In this document: positions 1 through 9,332 of the stretch, in pieces | How positions within the stretch are numbered: position 1 is the first letter of the stretch | Layout of the letters: every line of letters starts with the position of its first letter | Source: Luteimonas terrae | GTDB lineage: Bacteria; Pseudomonadota; Gammaproteobacteria; Xanthomonadales; Xanthomonadaceae | Length of the DNA: 64,000 nucleotides | Assembly: GCF_004358165.1 (NCBI RefSeq) | Contig: NZ_SMTG01000002.1 | Span: 1,178,001-1,242,000, forward strand | Direction: 5' to 3' | Notes under the pieces: generated by a model | What the model was told of the DNA's origin: nothing | The model's database searches: none | Seen by the model: the letters and a program-made list of their open reading frames with translations, nothing else | Position numbers and translations under genes: made by a program

Positions 1-33
1 CGTCTTCAGGGCGCCAGATGCTAGATCCCGAGC

Positions 34-3000
34 TCAGCCCGCGGCCACCGCGGGTGGAGCCGCATGGTCCCCACGCGCACGCCGGATCAGCCGCGCAGTG
101 CCATTCCGCAGATCATCGAGAATCGCGTAGATCGTCGGCAGGAACAGCAGGCTGACCACCGTCGAGAACGCCAGACCACCGGCCACCGCGCGGGCCATCG
201 GCGAATAGGCCAGACCTCCGAGCACGACCGTGTCGCTGAGCGAAATCGGGATCATCGCCAGGATCGCCGTGCCCATCGTCATCATGATCGGACGCAGGCG
301 CTCGCGACTGCCCTCGACCAGCGCGTCCAGCCGCGACATGCCGCGTCGGCGCAGATTGTTGATGTGCTCGACCATGATGATGCCGTTGTTCACCACCACG
401 CCCATCAGCACCAGGATGCCGATGAAGGCCATGACGGTGAACGAGGTGCCGGTCAGCCAGAACAGCCAGAACACACCGAACACCGAGAACACCACGCAGC
501 TCATGATCGCCGCCGGGAACAGCAGCGATTCGAACACCGCCGCCATCACCACGTAGATCATGACCAGCGCGATCAGCAGGTTGAACATCATCTGCTTGCT
601 CGCGGCGGCGTCGTCCTCGAAGCCGCTGCCCGAGAAGCTGTAGCCATAGCCGGCCGGGAACTCCACCGATTCGAGCGTCTGCTCCAGCGCCTTGCGCGCG
701 TCCGGCATCGTGGTCTCGCCGGCAAGATTGGCCTGCAGGGTCAGCGACGTCTGACGGTCGTTGCGGCTGATGCGGCTGGCCGACGGCTCCACGCGCATCT
801 CCACCAAGCTCGTCAGCGGCACGCTGCGGCCATCCGGCGCGCGGACCATGAAGCTGGCGATGTCGGCCTCGCTGTAGCTCTGGGCGCCCGCGAAACGCAC
901 CCACACCGGCACCTCGTCCTCGCCCCGGCGGAACTCGCGCAGCTGCGTGCCACGCAGCGCCAGACCGATGAAGCTCGACACCTGCTCGGCACTGAAGCCA
1001 AATGCCGCCGCACGATCGCGATCGACGCGGATGTTGAGCTCCTGGTTGAGATCGCCTGCGTCGACGCGGACATCGCGCAAGGCGGGATTGGCCGCCAGCA
1101 TCGGGATCACGCCGTCGGCGATCTCGCGCAGGACCTGGGTCGAATCGCCGACGAGCTGGACCTGCACGCCCTGCCCGCCCTGACCGCCGCCGCCCCCGCC
1201 GCCGCCCTGCCCGCCACCACCACTGACGCCGACCTCGGCGCGCGCGGACTTCGGCAGTGCCTGGCTGATCGCCTCCGACAGCACCTTGGTGTCGCCGACA
1301 TCGTCGTTGAAGGTCACGACCGTGCCCGAGTCGCCGCCTTCGCCGAACCAGGAATAGATCTGGCGGATGCGGTATTCGTCGCGGTGTTCGTCGAGGAAGG
1401 TCTCGTAGCGGCGCACCTCATCGGAGCGCTGCTCGAGGTTGTAGCTGCCCTTCCACTGGTAGTAGATCTGGATTTCCTTGCCGCCGCCGCTGTCGCCGAA
1501 CATGTCGAACTTGGTCTTGGTCATCGGCACCAGACTCACGGCGACCACCAGCACGATGCCGGCCACGCTCCAGCCGCGGTGTTCGAGCGACCAGCGCAGC
1601 AGACGCGCGTAACGCCGCTGCAACCGCGGAATCAGACCGTCGGGCTTCGCCACCGCCGGCGGCGTCTTCATGCGCGCCGACATCATCGGAATCAGGCTCA
1701 CGGCCACCAGCCACGAGGCCAGCAGCGACACCGAGATGGTGATCGCCAGCTGGTTCATGAAGATGCTGATGTTGTTGGTCTCGCCCAGCAGGTTGGGCAC
1801 GAACACGATGCAGTGGCACAGCGTGCCCGCCGACAGCGCGATCGCCACGTGGCGTGTGCCCAGCACCGACGCAAGCCAAGGCTGGTCGGGAATGCGTTCG
1901 CGCTCTTGGTAGATGCTCTCCACCACCACCACGGCGTTGTCGACCAGCATGCCGACCGCGAGCAGCAGGCCCATCAACGACAGCACGTTGAGCGTGACGT
2001 CGAAGAAGTGCATGAAGCCGAGGGTGATGATGAAACAGATCGGAATCGCCAGCGTGACCATCAGCGTCGACGGCCAGTGACGCAGGAAGAAGTACAGCAC
2101 GATGATCGACAGCACCAGGCCAATCGCACCGGCCTCCACCAGTTCCATCAACGACGAAGTGACCTCGTCGCCCATGTTCTGGATGACCTTGACGTCGACG
2201 CCTTCCAGCCCCGGCTCGCTGCGCGCCGCCTCGACCTCGGCCAACACGGTGCGCGAGACCTCCACCAGGTTGGCGTCGCGCTCCTTGTAGATTTCCAGCC
2301 CCACCGCCGCGCGGCCGTCCAGGCGGCGCCCGTAGTCCATGCGCTGCGGTTTGAACTGGACCTCGGCGATGTCCGACAGGCGCAGGCCCTGCGGATTGAT
2401 CACCAGATCGCGCAGTTGCTGCAGATCGTCGATCTCGCCGACCGGCTGCACGCGCAGTCGCTGGCCGCCGTCGAGGATCTGGCCGGCCGACACCGAGAAA
2501 TTGAGCGCGCGCAGCCGCGTCGACAGTTCGTTGAGTTCGATGCCATGCGCGGTGAGCCGATCCGGCTCGACCGCAATCTCGACCTCGTTGGGCGCCGCGC
2601 CGTTGATCTCCACACGCGCCACGCCGGGCACGCGCTCCAGTCGACGCTTGAGCTGCCGGTCGATCAGCTCGTAACTGCCACTCAGATCGACGTTCGCCGC
2701 CAGGCGCAGACGCAGCACCGGCTGGTCGCTGGTGGAGAACTTCATGACCATGTAGCGGCGGAAGTCGTCGGGCAGGTCGCTGCGGATCGCGTCGATGCGC
2801 TCGCGCGCCTCGGACGCGCTGATCGCGATGTCGCGGTCCCAGTCGCTGAATTCCAGGAACACGAATGCGCCGTCGGCCGAGGCCTGGCCGCGCATGCGCT
2901 TGATGCCGCTCATCGTCGCCAGCGTTTCTTCCGCCGGGCGCAGCAGGTTCTGCTCCGCTTCCGACGGCGTGGAGCCGCTGTAGGGCAGCTGCACAACGAG

Positions 3001-3132
3001 GAACGGCGCCGAGATGTCCGGCAACGCTTCGAGCGGCAGGCGCACCGATGCGATCAGGCCGATCACCACCATCGAGATGAAACACATGATGGTGGTGACC
3101 GGGCGCCGCAGGCTCAGCTCGGCGATGCTCAT
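34..3132 (-). CDS. RND efflux permease, HAE1 family (second permease of the operon)
   Basis: Inner-membrane RND transporter of 1032 aa, the usual length for AcrB/MdtB-like pumps, expected to drive export with an adaptor and an outer-membrane channel. It begins with the typical short cytoplasmic stretch and TM1, has the two large periplasmic loops and twelve predicted membrane segments. The TM4 motif reads LVDNAVVVVES, so the usual Asp-Asp pair is Asp398-Asn399, and the TM10 position normally occupied by Lys (AcrB K940) is Asn915. A Gly-rich linker (around residues 640-660) lies in the second periplasmic domain. The start overlaps the stop of the upstream permease by 4 bp, so the two are translationally coupled. 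Substrate cannot be inferred. No outer-membrane TolC partner is seen in the window. Confidence 0.93.
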   Translation of the reverse strand: MSIAELSLRRPVTTIMCFISMVVIGLIASVRLPLEALPDISAPFLVVQLPYSGSTPSEAEQNLLRPAEETLATMSGIKRMRGQASADGAFVFLEFSDWDRDIAISASEARERIDAIRSDLPDDFRRYMVMKFSTSDQPVLRLRLAANVDLSGSYELIDRQLKRRLERVPGVARVEINGAAPNEVEIAVEPDRLTAHGIELNELSTRLRALNFSVSAGQILDGGQRLRVQPVGEIDDLQQLRDLVINPQGLRLSDIAEVQFKPQRMDYGRRLDGRAAVGLEIYKERDANLVEVSRTVLAEVEAARSEPGLEGVDVKVIQNMGDEVTSSLMELVEAGAIGLVLSIIVLYFFLRHWPSTLMVTLAIPICFIITLGFMHFFDVTLNVLSLMGLLLAVGMLVDNAVVVVESIYQERERIPDQPWLASVLGTRHVAIALSAGTLCHCIVFVPNLLGETNNISIFMNQLAITISVSLLASWLVAVSLIPMMSARMKTPPAVAKPDGLIPRLQRRYARLLRWSLEHRGWSVAGIVLVVAVSLVPMTKTKFDMFGDSGGGKEIQIYYQWKGSYNLEQRSDEVRRYETFLDEHRDEYRIRQIYSWFGEGGDSGTVVTFNDDVGDTKVLSEAISQALPKSARAEVGVSGGGGQGGGGGGGGQGGQGVQVQLVGDSTQVLREIADGVIPMLAANPALRDVRVDAGDLNQELNIRVDRDRAAAFGFSAEQVSSFIGLALRGTQLREFRRGEDEVPVWVRFAGAQSYSEADIASFMVRAPDGRSVPLTSLVEMRVEPSASRISRNDRQTSLTLQANLAGETTMPDARKALEQTLESVEFPAGYGYSFSGSGFEDDAAASKQMMFNLLIALVMIYVVMAAVFESLLFPAAIMSCVVFSVFGVFWLFWLTGTSFTVMAFIGILVLMGVVVNNGIIMVEHINNLRRRGMSRLDALVEGSRERLRPIMMTMGTAILAMIPISLSDTVVLGGLAYSPMARAVAGGLAFSTVVSLLFLPTIYAILDDLRNGTARLIRRARGDHAAPPAVAAG

Positions 3133-6100
3133 GGGGCAGCGGCCTCCGTTGCCTCGCCCGCCGCGAAACGCGCGCGGCGCCCGCGCTCGGCGTAGTGCGC
3201 ATCCGACTTGCGGTCGAGCAGGTCGTAGACGACCGGAATCACGACCAGCGTCAGCACCGTCGACACCGCCAGACCGCCCATGACCACGATCGCCATCGGC
3301 GAACGCACTTCGGCACCGTCACCGAACGCCAGTGCCAGCGGCAGGAAGCCGAACAGCGTCGACAGCGTGGTCATGATGATCGGACGCAGGCGCGAACGAG
3401 CGCCCTCGATCAGCGCATCGCGCTTGGCCACGCCGGCCTCGCGCAACTGGTTGACCTTGTCGATCAGGATGATCGCGTTCTTCACCACCAGGCCCACCAT
3501 CAGGATCAGACCGATGAAGGCCACCACCGAGATCGTGTTGCCGGTCAGCAGCAGCGCGCCGATCGCACCGACCATCGCCAGCGGGATGGTGAACAGGATT
3601 ACGAACGGGTGCAGCAGCGATTCGAACTGCGAGGCCATCACCAGATAGACCAGGAAGATCGCCAGCGCGAACGCCATCAGCAGCGAGCGCATCGATTCGG
3701 CGAGCTCCTCGCCCTGGCCGCCGATGTGCATGCCGACCTCGGGTCCGAGGGGATTCTCGGCCACCATCGTGCGCACCTCGGCCATCGCCGCGCCCAGATC
3801 GATGCCGCGCAGGTTCGCTGACACCACCGCCACGCGCACCTGGTCGGCGCGGTGGATTTCGCTGGGGCCCACGGTCGCGACGACGTCGGCCACCGAATCG
3901 AGCCGCACCGGCGTCGCGCTGCCGGGATTGACGATCAGGTTGCGGATGCGGTCGACCGAATCGCGCTCGTTCTCCTGCGCACGCACCAGCACATCGATCT
4001 TGCGGTCGCGGAAGTTGTAGCGCGTGGCGACTTCGCCGCGCACCGCGCGCACCACCGCGTCGGCGATCTGCCGCGTCGTCAGGCCGAACGCACCGGCGCG
4101 TTCCTGGTCGAACACGATCTGGATCTCGGGGAAGCCCTGCTCCACCGTCGTCTTGACGTCAGCGTAGTGCGGATTGGCGCGCAGCAGTTCGGCCATGCGC
4201 TGTCCGGCCTTCGCTAGGCCGTCGAGATCCTGGCCCCGCAGTTCGATTTCCAGCGGCGTGGAGAAACTGAAGATCTGCGGCCGCGCGAAGTCCACGGCGA
4301 CGCCCGGGTACCGGCGCATCGTCTCGCGCAGGCGCTCGGTCTCCTGGGCCTCGAACTCGCGGCTGCCACCGCCGCTCATGACGATGTCGAGCTTGCCGAT
4401 GTTCTCGCCGCTCTCGGTCGGGTTCGCATCCAGACGCGTACCGCTGCCGCTGACACCGAACAGCAGGGCGACGCCGTCATCGCCGGCGTGCGCCTGCTGC
4501 ACCTCGCGCATGATGCGGTCAGTCTCGCGCAAGGGCGTGCCCGGCGGCAGCTTGGCCGTCATCTGGAAGCGGTCCTGCGCCAGCTGCGGAATCAGATCGG
4601 TACCCAGCAGCGGCACGGCCAGCACGCTGACCACGAAGACCGCGGTCGCGGTGCCCAGCACCAGCCAGGGATGCGACAGCGCACGCGGCAACACCCGCAG
4701 ATAGCCGCGCTCGGCGCGGTTGTAGGGCGCCATCGCCGCATCGCTGGCCCGGCCCATGATGCCACCGACCACGCGCGAGAGGCCGCGCCAGATCCGCACC
4801 ACCAGCCACGCCAGTCCGAACAGCGCGCCGCGGATGCCCGCGCCGACGCCGCGCCCGGTCGCCGCGAACGGCTTCTGCCAGCGGCGCTCCGGGCGCCACT
4901 GCGGATGCGCGTCCTCTTCGGGGAACGCCATCGGCGGACGGCCCTTCAGCGAGGCCAGCATCGGGATCAGCGTCATCGCCACCAGCAGCGACACGCTCAC
5001 CGCGATGGCAATCGTCAAGGCCTGGTCGCGGAACAGCTGGCCGGCGATGCCCTCGACGAACACCAGCGGCAGGAACACCGCGACGATCGTCAGCGTCGAG
5101 GCGACGACGGCCATGCCGACCTCGCGCGTGCCCGAGATCGCAGCCTCGAGGATGCCCAGGCCGCGTTCGCGCGCCTTCTCGATGCTCTCGAGGACGACGA
5201 TGGAGTCGTCGACGACGAGACCCGTCGCGAGCGCCAGACCGCCCAGCGACATCACGTTGAGGCTCAGCCCCAGCTGGTCCATGAAGAAGAACGTGGTGAT
5301 GATCGAGACCGGCAGCGACAGGCTCACCACCAGCGTGCTCCAGCCGTTGCGCAGGAACAGGAAGATGATCAGCACCGCCAGCGTGCCGCCGATCAACGCA
5401 TCGGTCCGCACGTCGTTGATGGCCGCGCGCACGAACTTCGACTGGTCGTCGACCACGGTCAGCGTCATGTCAGGCGGCAGGTCCTTGCGGATCACGTCCA
5501 ACCGCGCCTGCACCGCGTCGGCGGTGGACACGGTATTCGCATCGCCTTCCTTGTAGATCGCGAGCTCCACCGCCTCGGCGCCGCCGAGCCGGATGATGCT
5601 CTCGCGCTCCTTGAAACCCTGGCGCACGGTGGCGATGTCGCGCAGACGGATCGCGCGGCCGCCTGCGATCGTCGAGCTGCCCGCGCCCGACGCGCTCTGC
5701 ACCGAGGCTGCCGCCGCGAGCACGGCCTGCGAGCCGCTGGCCGCGGCGATCGCCGCCATCTGCTGCGCCGCGCTGGCGGCGCTGTTGTCGCCACCCGACT
5801 GCGTGGCGACGAGCATCTCGCCGATCTGTTCGACGCTGGCGAACTGGTTGACCGTGCGCACCAGATAGCGCTGGGTGCCCTGATCGAGCCGGCCGCCCGA
5901 CAGATTGATGTTCTCCTGCTGCAGACGCTGGATGACGTTCTCGATCGGCAGGCCGATGCGCGCCATCTGCTGCAGGTCCAGCTCGACCTGCACCTCGTCC
6001 TCGAAACCGCCGCCGACCTTGACCGCGGCCACGCCGACGACCGGTTCGATCTTTTTCTTCAGATCGTCGTCCGCATAGCGGCGCATGCGGGTGAGTTCGT

Positions 6101-6626
6101 CGACCGCGTCGCCCTTGTCGCCGGCGGTCAGCGCAAGGCGCAGGATCGGTTCGGTCGACGGGTTGAAGCGCAGCAGCACCGGCGGTTTGACTTCCAGCGG
6201 CAGCTGCAGCGTTTCGAGCTTGTCGCGCACCTCCAGGCTCGCCTGGTCCATGTCGGTGCCCCAGGCGAATTCCAGCACCACGTCGCTCTGGCCGGTGCGC
6301 GAGATCGAGCGCAGCTTGCGCACGCCCTTGACCACGCCCAGCGCTTCCTCGACCGGTTCGCTGACCAGCGTCTCGATCTCCGACGGCGCCGCGCCCGTGT
6401 ACTCGGTGCGCACCGTCAGCGTGGGATAGCTCAGATCGGGCAGCAGGTTGACCTTGAGATTGGTCAGCGCGATCAGGCCGAACAGCATCAGGCTGATCGC
6501 GACCATCCACACCGTGACACGGCGGCGCGTGGAGAACTCGACCAGATCGAACCGGCCCGGCGGCGCGGCGTGCGGGTCCGCGGCCGGGCCGTCGCCGGCG
6601 GGGCCGTGGTGCGAAGGGCCGGCCAT
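3129..6626 (-). CDS. RND efflux permease, HAE1 family (first permease of the operon)
   Basis: RND pump protomer of 1165 aa, about 120 residues longer than AcrB. The proton-relay residues are canonical: Asp473-Asp474 in the TM4 motif VVDDSIVVLES and Lys1049 in VVKNAIILID. The extra length comes from an Ala/Ser/Gly-rich insertion near residues 275-325 in the first periplasmic domain and a cytoplasmic/periplasmic linker around residues 560-620. The start abuts the stop of the adaptor gene (shared base 6626) and the stop overlaps the next permease, giving the order adaptor, permease, permease. This arrangement recalls MdtABC/MuxABC, where two different permeases form one heteromeric pump; that they do so here is inference. 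Confidence 0.93.
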   Translation of the reverse strand: MAGPSHHGPAGDGPAADPHAAPPGRFDLVEFSTRRRVTVWMVAISLMLFGLIALTNLKVNLLPDLSYPTLTVRTEYTGAAPSEIETLVSEPVEEALGVVKGVRKLRSISRTGQSDVVLEFAWGTDMDQASLEVRDKLETLQLPLEVKPPVLLRFNPSTEPILRLALTAGDKGDAVDELTRMRRYADDDLKKKIEPVVGVAAVKVGGGFEDEVQVELDLQQMARIGLPIENVIQRLQQENINLSGGRLDQGTQRYLVRTVNQFASVEQIGEMLVATQSGGDNSAASAAQQMAAIAAASGSQAVLAAAASVQSASGAGSSTIAGGRAIRLRDIATVRQGFKERESIIRLGGAEAVELAIYKEGDANTVSTADAVQARLDVIRKDLPPDMTLTVVDDQSKFVRAAINDVRTDALIGGTLAVLIIFLFLRNGWSTLVVSLSLPVSIITTFFFMDQLGLSLNVMSLGGLALATGLVVDDSIVVLESIEKARERGLGILEAAISGTREVGMAVVASTLTIVAVFLPLVFVEGIAGQLFRDQALTIAIAVSVSLLVAMTLIPMLASLKGRPPMAFPEEDAHPQWRPERRWQKPFAATGRGVGAGIRGALFGLAWLVVRIWRGLSRVVGGIMGRASDAAMAPYNRAERGYLRVLPRALSHPWLVLGTATAVFVVSVLAVPLLGTDLIPQLAQDRFQMTAKLPPGTPLRETDRIMREVQQAHAGDDGVALLFGVSGSGTRLDANPTESGENIGKLDIVMSGGGSREFEAQETERLRETMRRYPGVAVDFARPQIFSFSTPLEIELRGQDLDGLAKAGQRMAELLRANPHYADVKTTVEQGFPEIQIVFDQERAGAFGLTTRQIADAVVRAVRGEVATRYNFRDRKIDVLVRAQENERDSVDRIRNLIVNPGSATPVRLDSVADVVATVGPSEIHRADQVRVAVVSANLRGIDLGAAMAEVRTMVAENPLGPEVGMHIGGQGEELAESMRSLLMAFALAIFLVYLVMASQFESLLHPFVILFTIPLAMVGAIGALLLTGNTISVVAFIGLILMVGLVVKNAIILIDKVNQLREAGVAKRDALIEGARSRLRPIIMTTLSTLFGFLPLALAFGDGAEVRSPMAIVVMGGLAVSTVLTLVVIPVVYDLLDRKSDAHYAERGRRARFAAGEATEAAAP

Positions 6627-7753
6627 TACTGCGCGTCGCTCTTGGCGTCCGCGTCGGCCGCCGGCTTCGCGGCCGCGACCGGCGCCTCACCGATGACCTG
6701 CACCGTGCTGCCTTCGCGCAGCGCAACCTTGCCGGCGGTGACCACCGGCATGCCGAGGTCGAGGCCCTTGCGCACTTCGATCAGATTGCCGTCCACGTAG
6801 CCCAGTTCGACCGGCACCCGTACCGCCTTGCCGTCCTTGACCGTATAGACCGCCGACTCGTCGCCGTCGTCGAGCAGCGCGGCCCGTGGGATGACCAGGG
6901 CGTCCGCACGCTGGTCGTAGTCGATGTGGATGCGACCGAACATGCCGGCGCGCAGGGCCTCGTCACCCGCGAACGCGGTGACCACGCGGAAGGTGCCGCT
7001 GCGCGATTCGACGACAGGCGCGACCCGCTCGACGACGCCCGTGAACGATTCGCCCGGCAGCGCATCCACCTGCAGGCGCACCGGCTGGCCGCGCTTGAGC
7101 ACGCGCAGTTCGCGCTCGGGGACGTTGAGCGTGGCCTCGATGCGGGCGTTGTCGACGATGCTGAAGATCGGGGTGTTGATCTGCACGAAGTTGCCGGTGC
7201 GGATCATGCGCTGCGAAATCACGCCGGAGATCGGCGCGGTCACCGTGGTGTAGGACAGTTCCAGCTGGGCCATCTGGTACTGCGCACGCGCGGTGTCGAG
7301 ATCGAACTTGATCTGGTCCAGATCGTTGGCGCTGATCATCTGCTGGCCGACGAGCTGCTGCGCACGGCGGTAGCTGTTCTCCAGCTTGCCCATCGTGGCC
7401 CGGCTCTGCTGCACGGCCAGTCGGGCGCGGTCGGGATCGAGCCGGACCAGCGGCTGGCCGGCACGGACGGTGTCGCCCTCCTCGACCAGGACCTCCAGCG
7501 CGATGCCCGAGGTCTTGGCGACGACGTCCGCGCCGCGCGGCACCTCCAGCGAGGCTGTGCCCACATAGCTGGCCGCCACGCTGCGGCGCGCGACCGCCTC
7601 GGTCTCCACGGGGACGGGCGCCGGCGCCGACTCGCCCGGCTTGGCCTGGGCGTCGCCGCCCCCCTTGCACGCGGAGAGGCCGAGCACGGCGGACACGAGA
7701 ATGATGCCGGTCAGAACGCGTCCTGCGGACGGATGAGCATGCAGTGTGGACAT
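6626..7753 (-). CDS. RND efflux periplasmic adaptor (membrane fusion protein)
   Basis: Periplasmic adaptor of 375 aa that would link the two downstream permeases to an outer-membrane channel. The N-terminus is a lipoprotein signal with lipobox LSAC (Cys near residue 29), followed by a low-complexity Pro/Ala/Glu stretch. The lipoyl half-motifs flank a short helical hairpin (about residues 75-160), with the beta-barrel after it (IFSIVDNARIEATLNVPER) and a membrane-proximal domain to the end. It is the first gene of a three-gene minus-strand operon. The start ATG is at 7753; just upstream the minus strand carries a TATACC box (around 7790) as a possible -10. No regulator gene of the TetR or MarR type is adjacent. 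Confidence 0.92.
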   Translation of the reverse strand: MSTLHAHPSAGRVLTGIILVSAVLGLSACKGGGDAQAKPGESAPAPVPVETEAVARRSVAASYVGTASLEVPRGADVVAKTSGIALEVLVEEGDTVRAGQPLVRLDPDRARLAVQQSRATMGKLENSYRRAQQLVGQQMISANDLDQIKFDLDTARAQYQMAQLELSYTTVTAPISGVISQRMIRTGNFVQINTPIFSIVDNARIEATLNVPERELRVLKRGQPVRLQVDALPGESFTGVVERVAPVVESRSGTFRVVTAFAGDEALRAGMFGRIHIDYDQRADALVIPRAALLDDGDESAVYTVKDGKAVRVPVELGYVDGNLIEVRKGLDLGMPVVTAGKVALREGSTVQVIGEAPVAAAKPAADADAKSDAQ

Positions 7754-7869
7754 GTGGATTCGATGAGACCCCTACGGTGTAGTAGGAAGGTATATCACCC
7801 ACATGTGGCATTCATCCGCCATTGGTCATGGTGACGTCCGGATGCCGATTCCGCACATGTTGCAGTGCA

Positions 7870-7899
7870 TTGGGCAGCCGCGGTGACCGTGGCTATACT
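7870..7899 (+). promoter_or_regulatory. Probable promoter of the cytochrome c gene pair
   Basis: TATACT at 7894-7899 is a good sigma-70 -10 box. TTGGGC at 7870-7875, 18 bp upstream, is a weak -35. It faces the two cytochrome genes and would give a leader of about 90 nt. Confidence 0.45.
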
Positions 7900-7997
7900 G
7901 GCCCGGTTGTGCGCCGGTTCATACAGGGTCGCCGTATGACGGCATCACGCTTCCCAGACAGCACCCTAGCCATTCAGGATTGCGGATACCCTTGAAC

Positions 7998-8384
7998 ATG
8001 ACGCGACTGCTGACGCTTGCCTGTTTTCTGCTTGCTTCTCCGGTCCTGGGCGCCGCCGCGCAGGACACCGCCGCACCGGCCACGCCGGCACCCGCTGCCG
8101 AGGCCGCCCAGCCGACCAATGCACCGCTGACCGGCAATGCCGAGACTGGTCGCCAGCTCACCTACACCTGCCAGGGCTGCCACGGTGTCGAGGGCTACCG
8201 CAATGTCTATCCGCACTACCACGTGCCGAAGATCGGCGGCCAGTCGCGCGAGTACCTCGTCAACGCTCTTCACGAGTACAAGCGCGGCACGCGCCGGCAC
8301 CCGACGATGCAGGCCCAGGCTCAGAGTTTCACCGACCAGGACATCGCCGACATCGCCGCCTTCCTTTCGGAGCTGACCCAGTGA
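7998..8384 (+). CDS. Small periplasmic class I cytochrome c (c4/c553-like)
   Basis: Monoheme cytochrome c of about 128 aa. A Sec signal peptide (MTRLLTLACFLLASPVLGAA) is followed by an Ala/Pro-rich linker and a single heme site TCQGCH (CxxCH). The conserved PKIGGQ segment downstream and the C-terminal helix ending in DIAAFLSEL are typical of c4/c553 half-domains; the axial Met is probably that of HPTMQAQ. I chose the ATG at 7998, where the signal peptide starts; a TTG at 7980 is in frame but would add six residues before it. The gene overlaps the next cytochrome by 4 bp. Heme attachment would require the Ccm system encoded at 20-27 kb. The electron partner is unknown. Confidence 0.85.
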   Translation: MTRLLTLACFLLASPVLGAAAQDTAAPATPAPAAEAAQPTNAPLTGNAETGRQLTYTCQGCHGVEGYRNVYPHYHVPKIGGQSREYLVNALHEYKRGTRRHPTMQAQAQSFTDQDIADIAAFLSELTQ

Positions 8385-8821
8385 GCGGCGCCATGACCCG
8401 ATCGTTCCGCGCCCTGCCCGCCCTCGCGCTCGCCGGCCTGCTGGCCGCCTGCGGTGGCCAGGAACACGACGCCGAGGCACAACCCGCCCGCACCACCTCG
8501 TCGGCCGGCCTGCCCAACGGCACCGTCGAGGCCGGCGAGCAGGCCGCCCACGTCAAGAGCGCGGCCACCGGCCAGACCTGCATCGACTGCCACGGCGCCG
8601 CCGGCAACGTCCCGATCGATCCCACCTATCCGAAGATCGGCGGCCAGTTCCGCGACTACCTCGCCCACTCGCTGCAGGCCTACCGCGACGGCGACCGCGA
8701 GCACGCATTGATGTCGCAGCAGGCCGCCGACCTGAGCGACCAGCAGATCGCCGACCTCGCCGCGTACTTCGCCGCGCAGCCGAGCCAGCTGCGCGATCTG
8801 CACGGCGCGCACGACCGCTGA
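8381..8821 (+). CDS. Lipoprotein monoheme cytochrome c (c4/c553-like)
   Basis: Second cytochrome of the pair, 146 aa, starting at a GTG that overlaps the stop of the first (GTGA); an in-frame ATG at 8393 is a possible alternative. The N-terminus is a lipoprotein signal with lipobox LLAAC, so the protein is likely tethered to a membrane facing the periplasm. The heme site is TCIDCH, followed by the same PKIGGQ segment and a C-terminal helix (QIADLAAYFA) as in its neighbour, so the two look like the split halves of a diheme c4 cytochrome. They are probably coexpressed and may serve a terminal oxidase; that role is inference. Confidence 0.85.
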   Translation: MSGAMTRSFRALPALALAGLLAACGGQEHDAEAQPARTTSSAGLPNGTVEAGEQAAHVKSAATGQTCIDCHGAAGNVPIDPTYPKIGGQFRDYLAHSLQAYRDGDREHALMSQQAADLSDQQIADLAAYFAAQPSQLRDLHGAHDR

Positions 8822-8973
8822 GAGTTCCTTCGGGGGCGTGTCTTCCCGCAGTTGATGTCGCGTGCCCGTTCGGCGGGCATGCGTCAGTCGCGCCCTGACG
8901 GAGCGTTCCTTGATTTGATCTGACCAGGTTTCGGCCTGGTCACGACGCGTGCTTGTTTCTTCGTGTTCTGGCT

Positions 8974-9230
8974 CAGCTTTGGCTTTGGCTTTGGCTTTCA
9001 GCCTTTGACTTGAATCGAGCCGTAAAGCGAGCCGAGCACCGGAGCCTGGCGCGGCCGTAGAGCAGCCCATGTCTGAGCGCAGCGAGTTTGGGCTGCGCGC
9101 CGCGTCAGGCGAGGAGCGCAGGGGACCGATGCGGCTGCATCGCATCGGCTCGCGTCCGGCGAAGGGACCTTTTGGTTCCTTTTGGGTCCGTCCAAAGGAA
9201 CTCACACGCGCAGCGGGCGAAAGCCGTGCA
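8974..9230 (+). repeat. Intergenic repeat, copy A (inverted partner of copy B)
   Basis: This stretch is similar over its whole length to the reverse complement of 9333-9580. Shared blocks in order are a run of GGCTTT units, AATCGAGCCGTA, GAGCGAGCCGAGCA, TAGAGCAGCCCATG, GAGCGCAGCGAGTTTGGGCT, GCGCAGGGGACCG, CGCGTCCGGCGAAG and TTCCTTTTG. No protein gene with normal codon use is convincing here. Together with copy B it accounts for most of the 856 bp gap between 8822 and 9678. Confidence 0.75.
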
Positions 9231-9332
9231 CTTGCTGTCGGCTCAAGCCTCTAGCGTTGCCTTTCTTGGGTCGTTGAATTCCGCGTCGTCAGACAACTTC
9301 GCGGAAAGAGCAGAGATCAAGACAGGGCTTCC

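Noticed and set aside
7771..7786. Inverted repeat CCTAC-n6-GTAGG upstream of the RND adaptor, as a TetR-type operator
   Set aside because: The arms are only 5 bp and no regulator gene is adjacent, so it could be chance.
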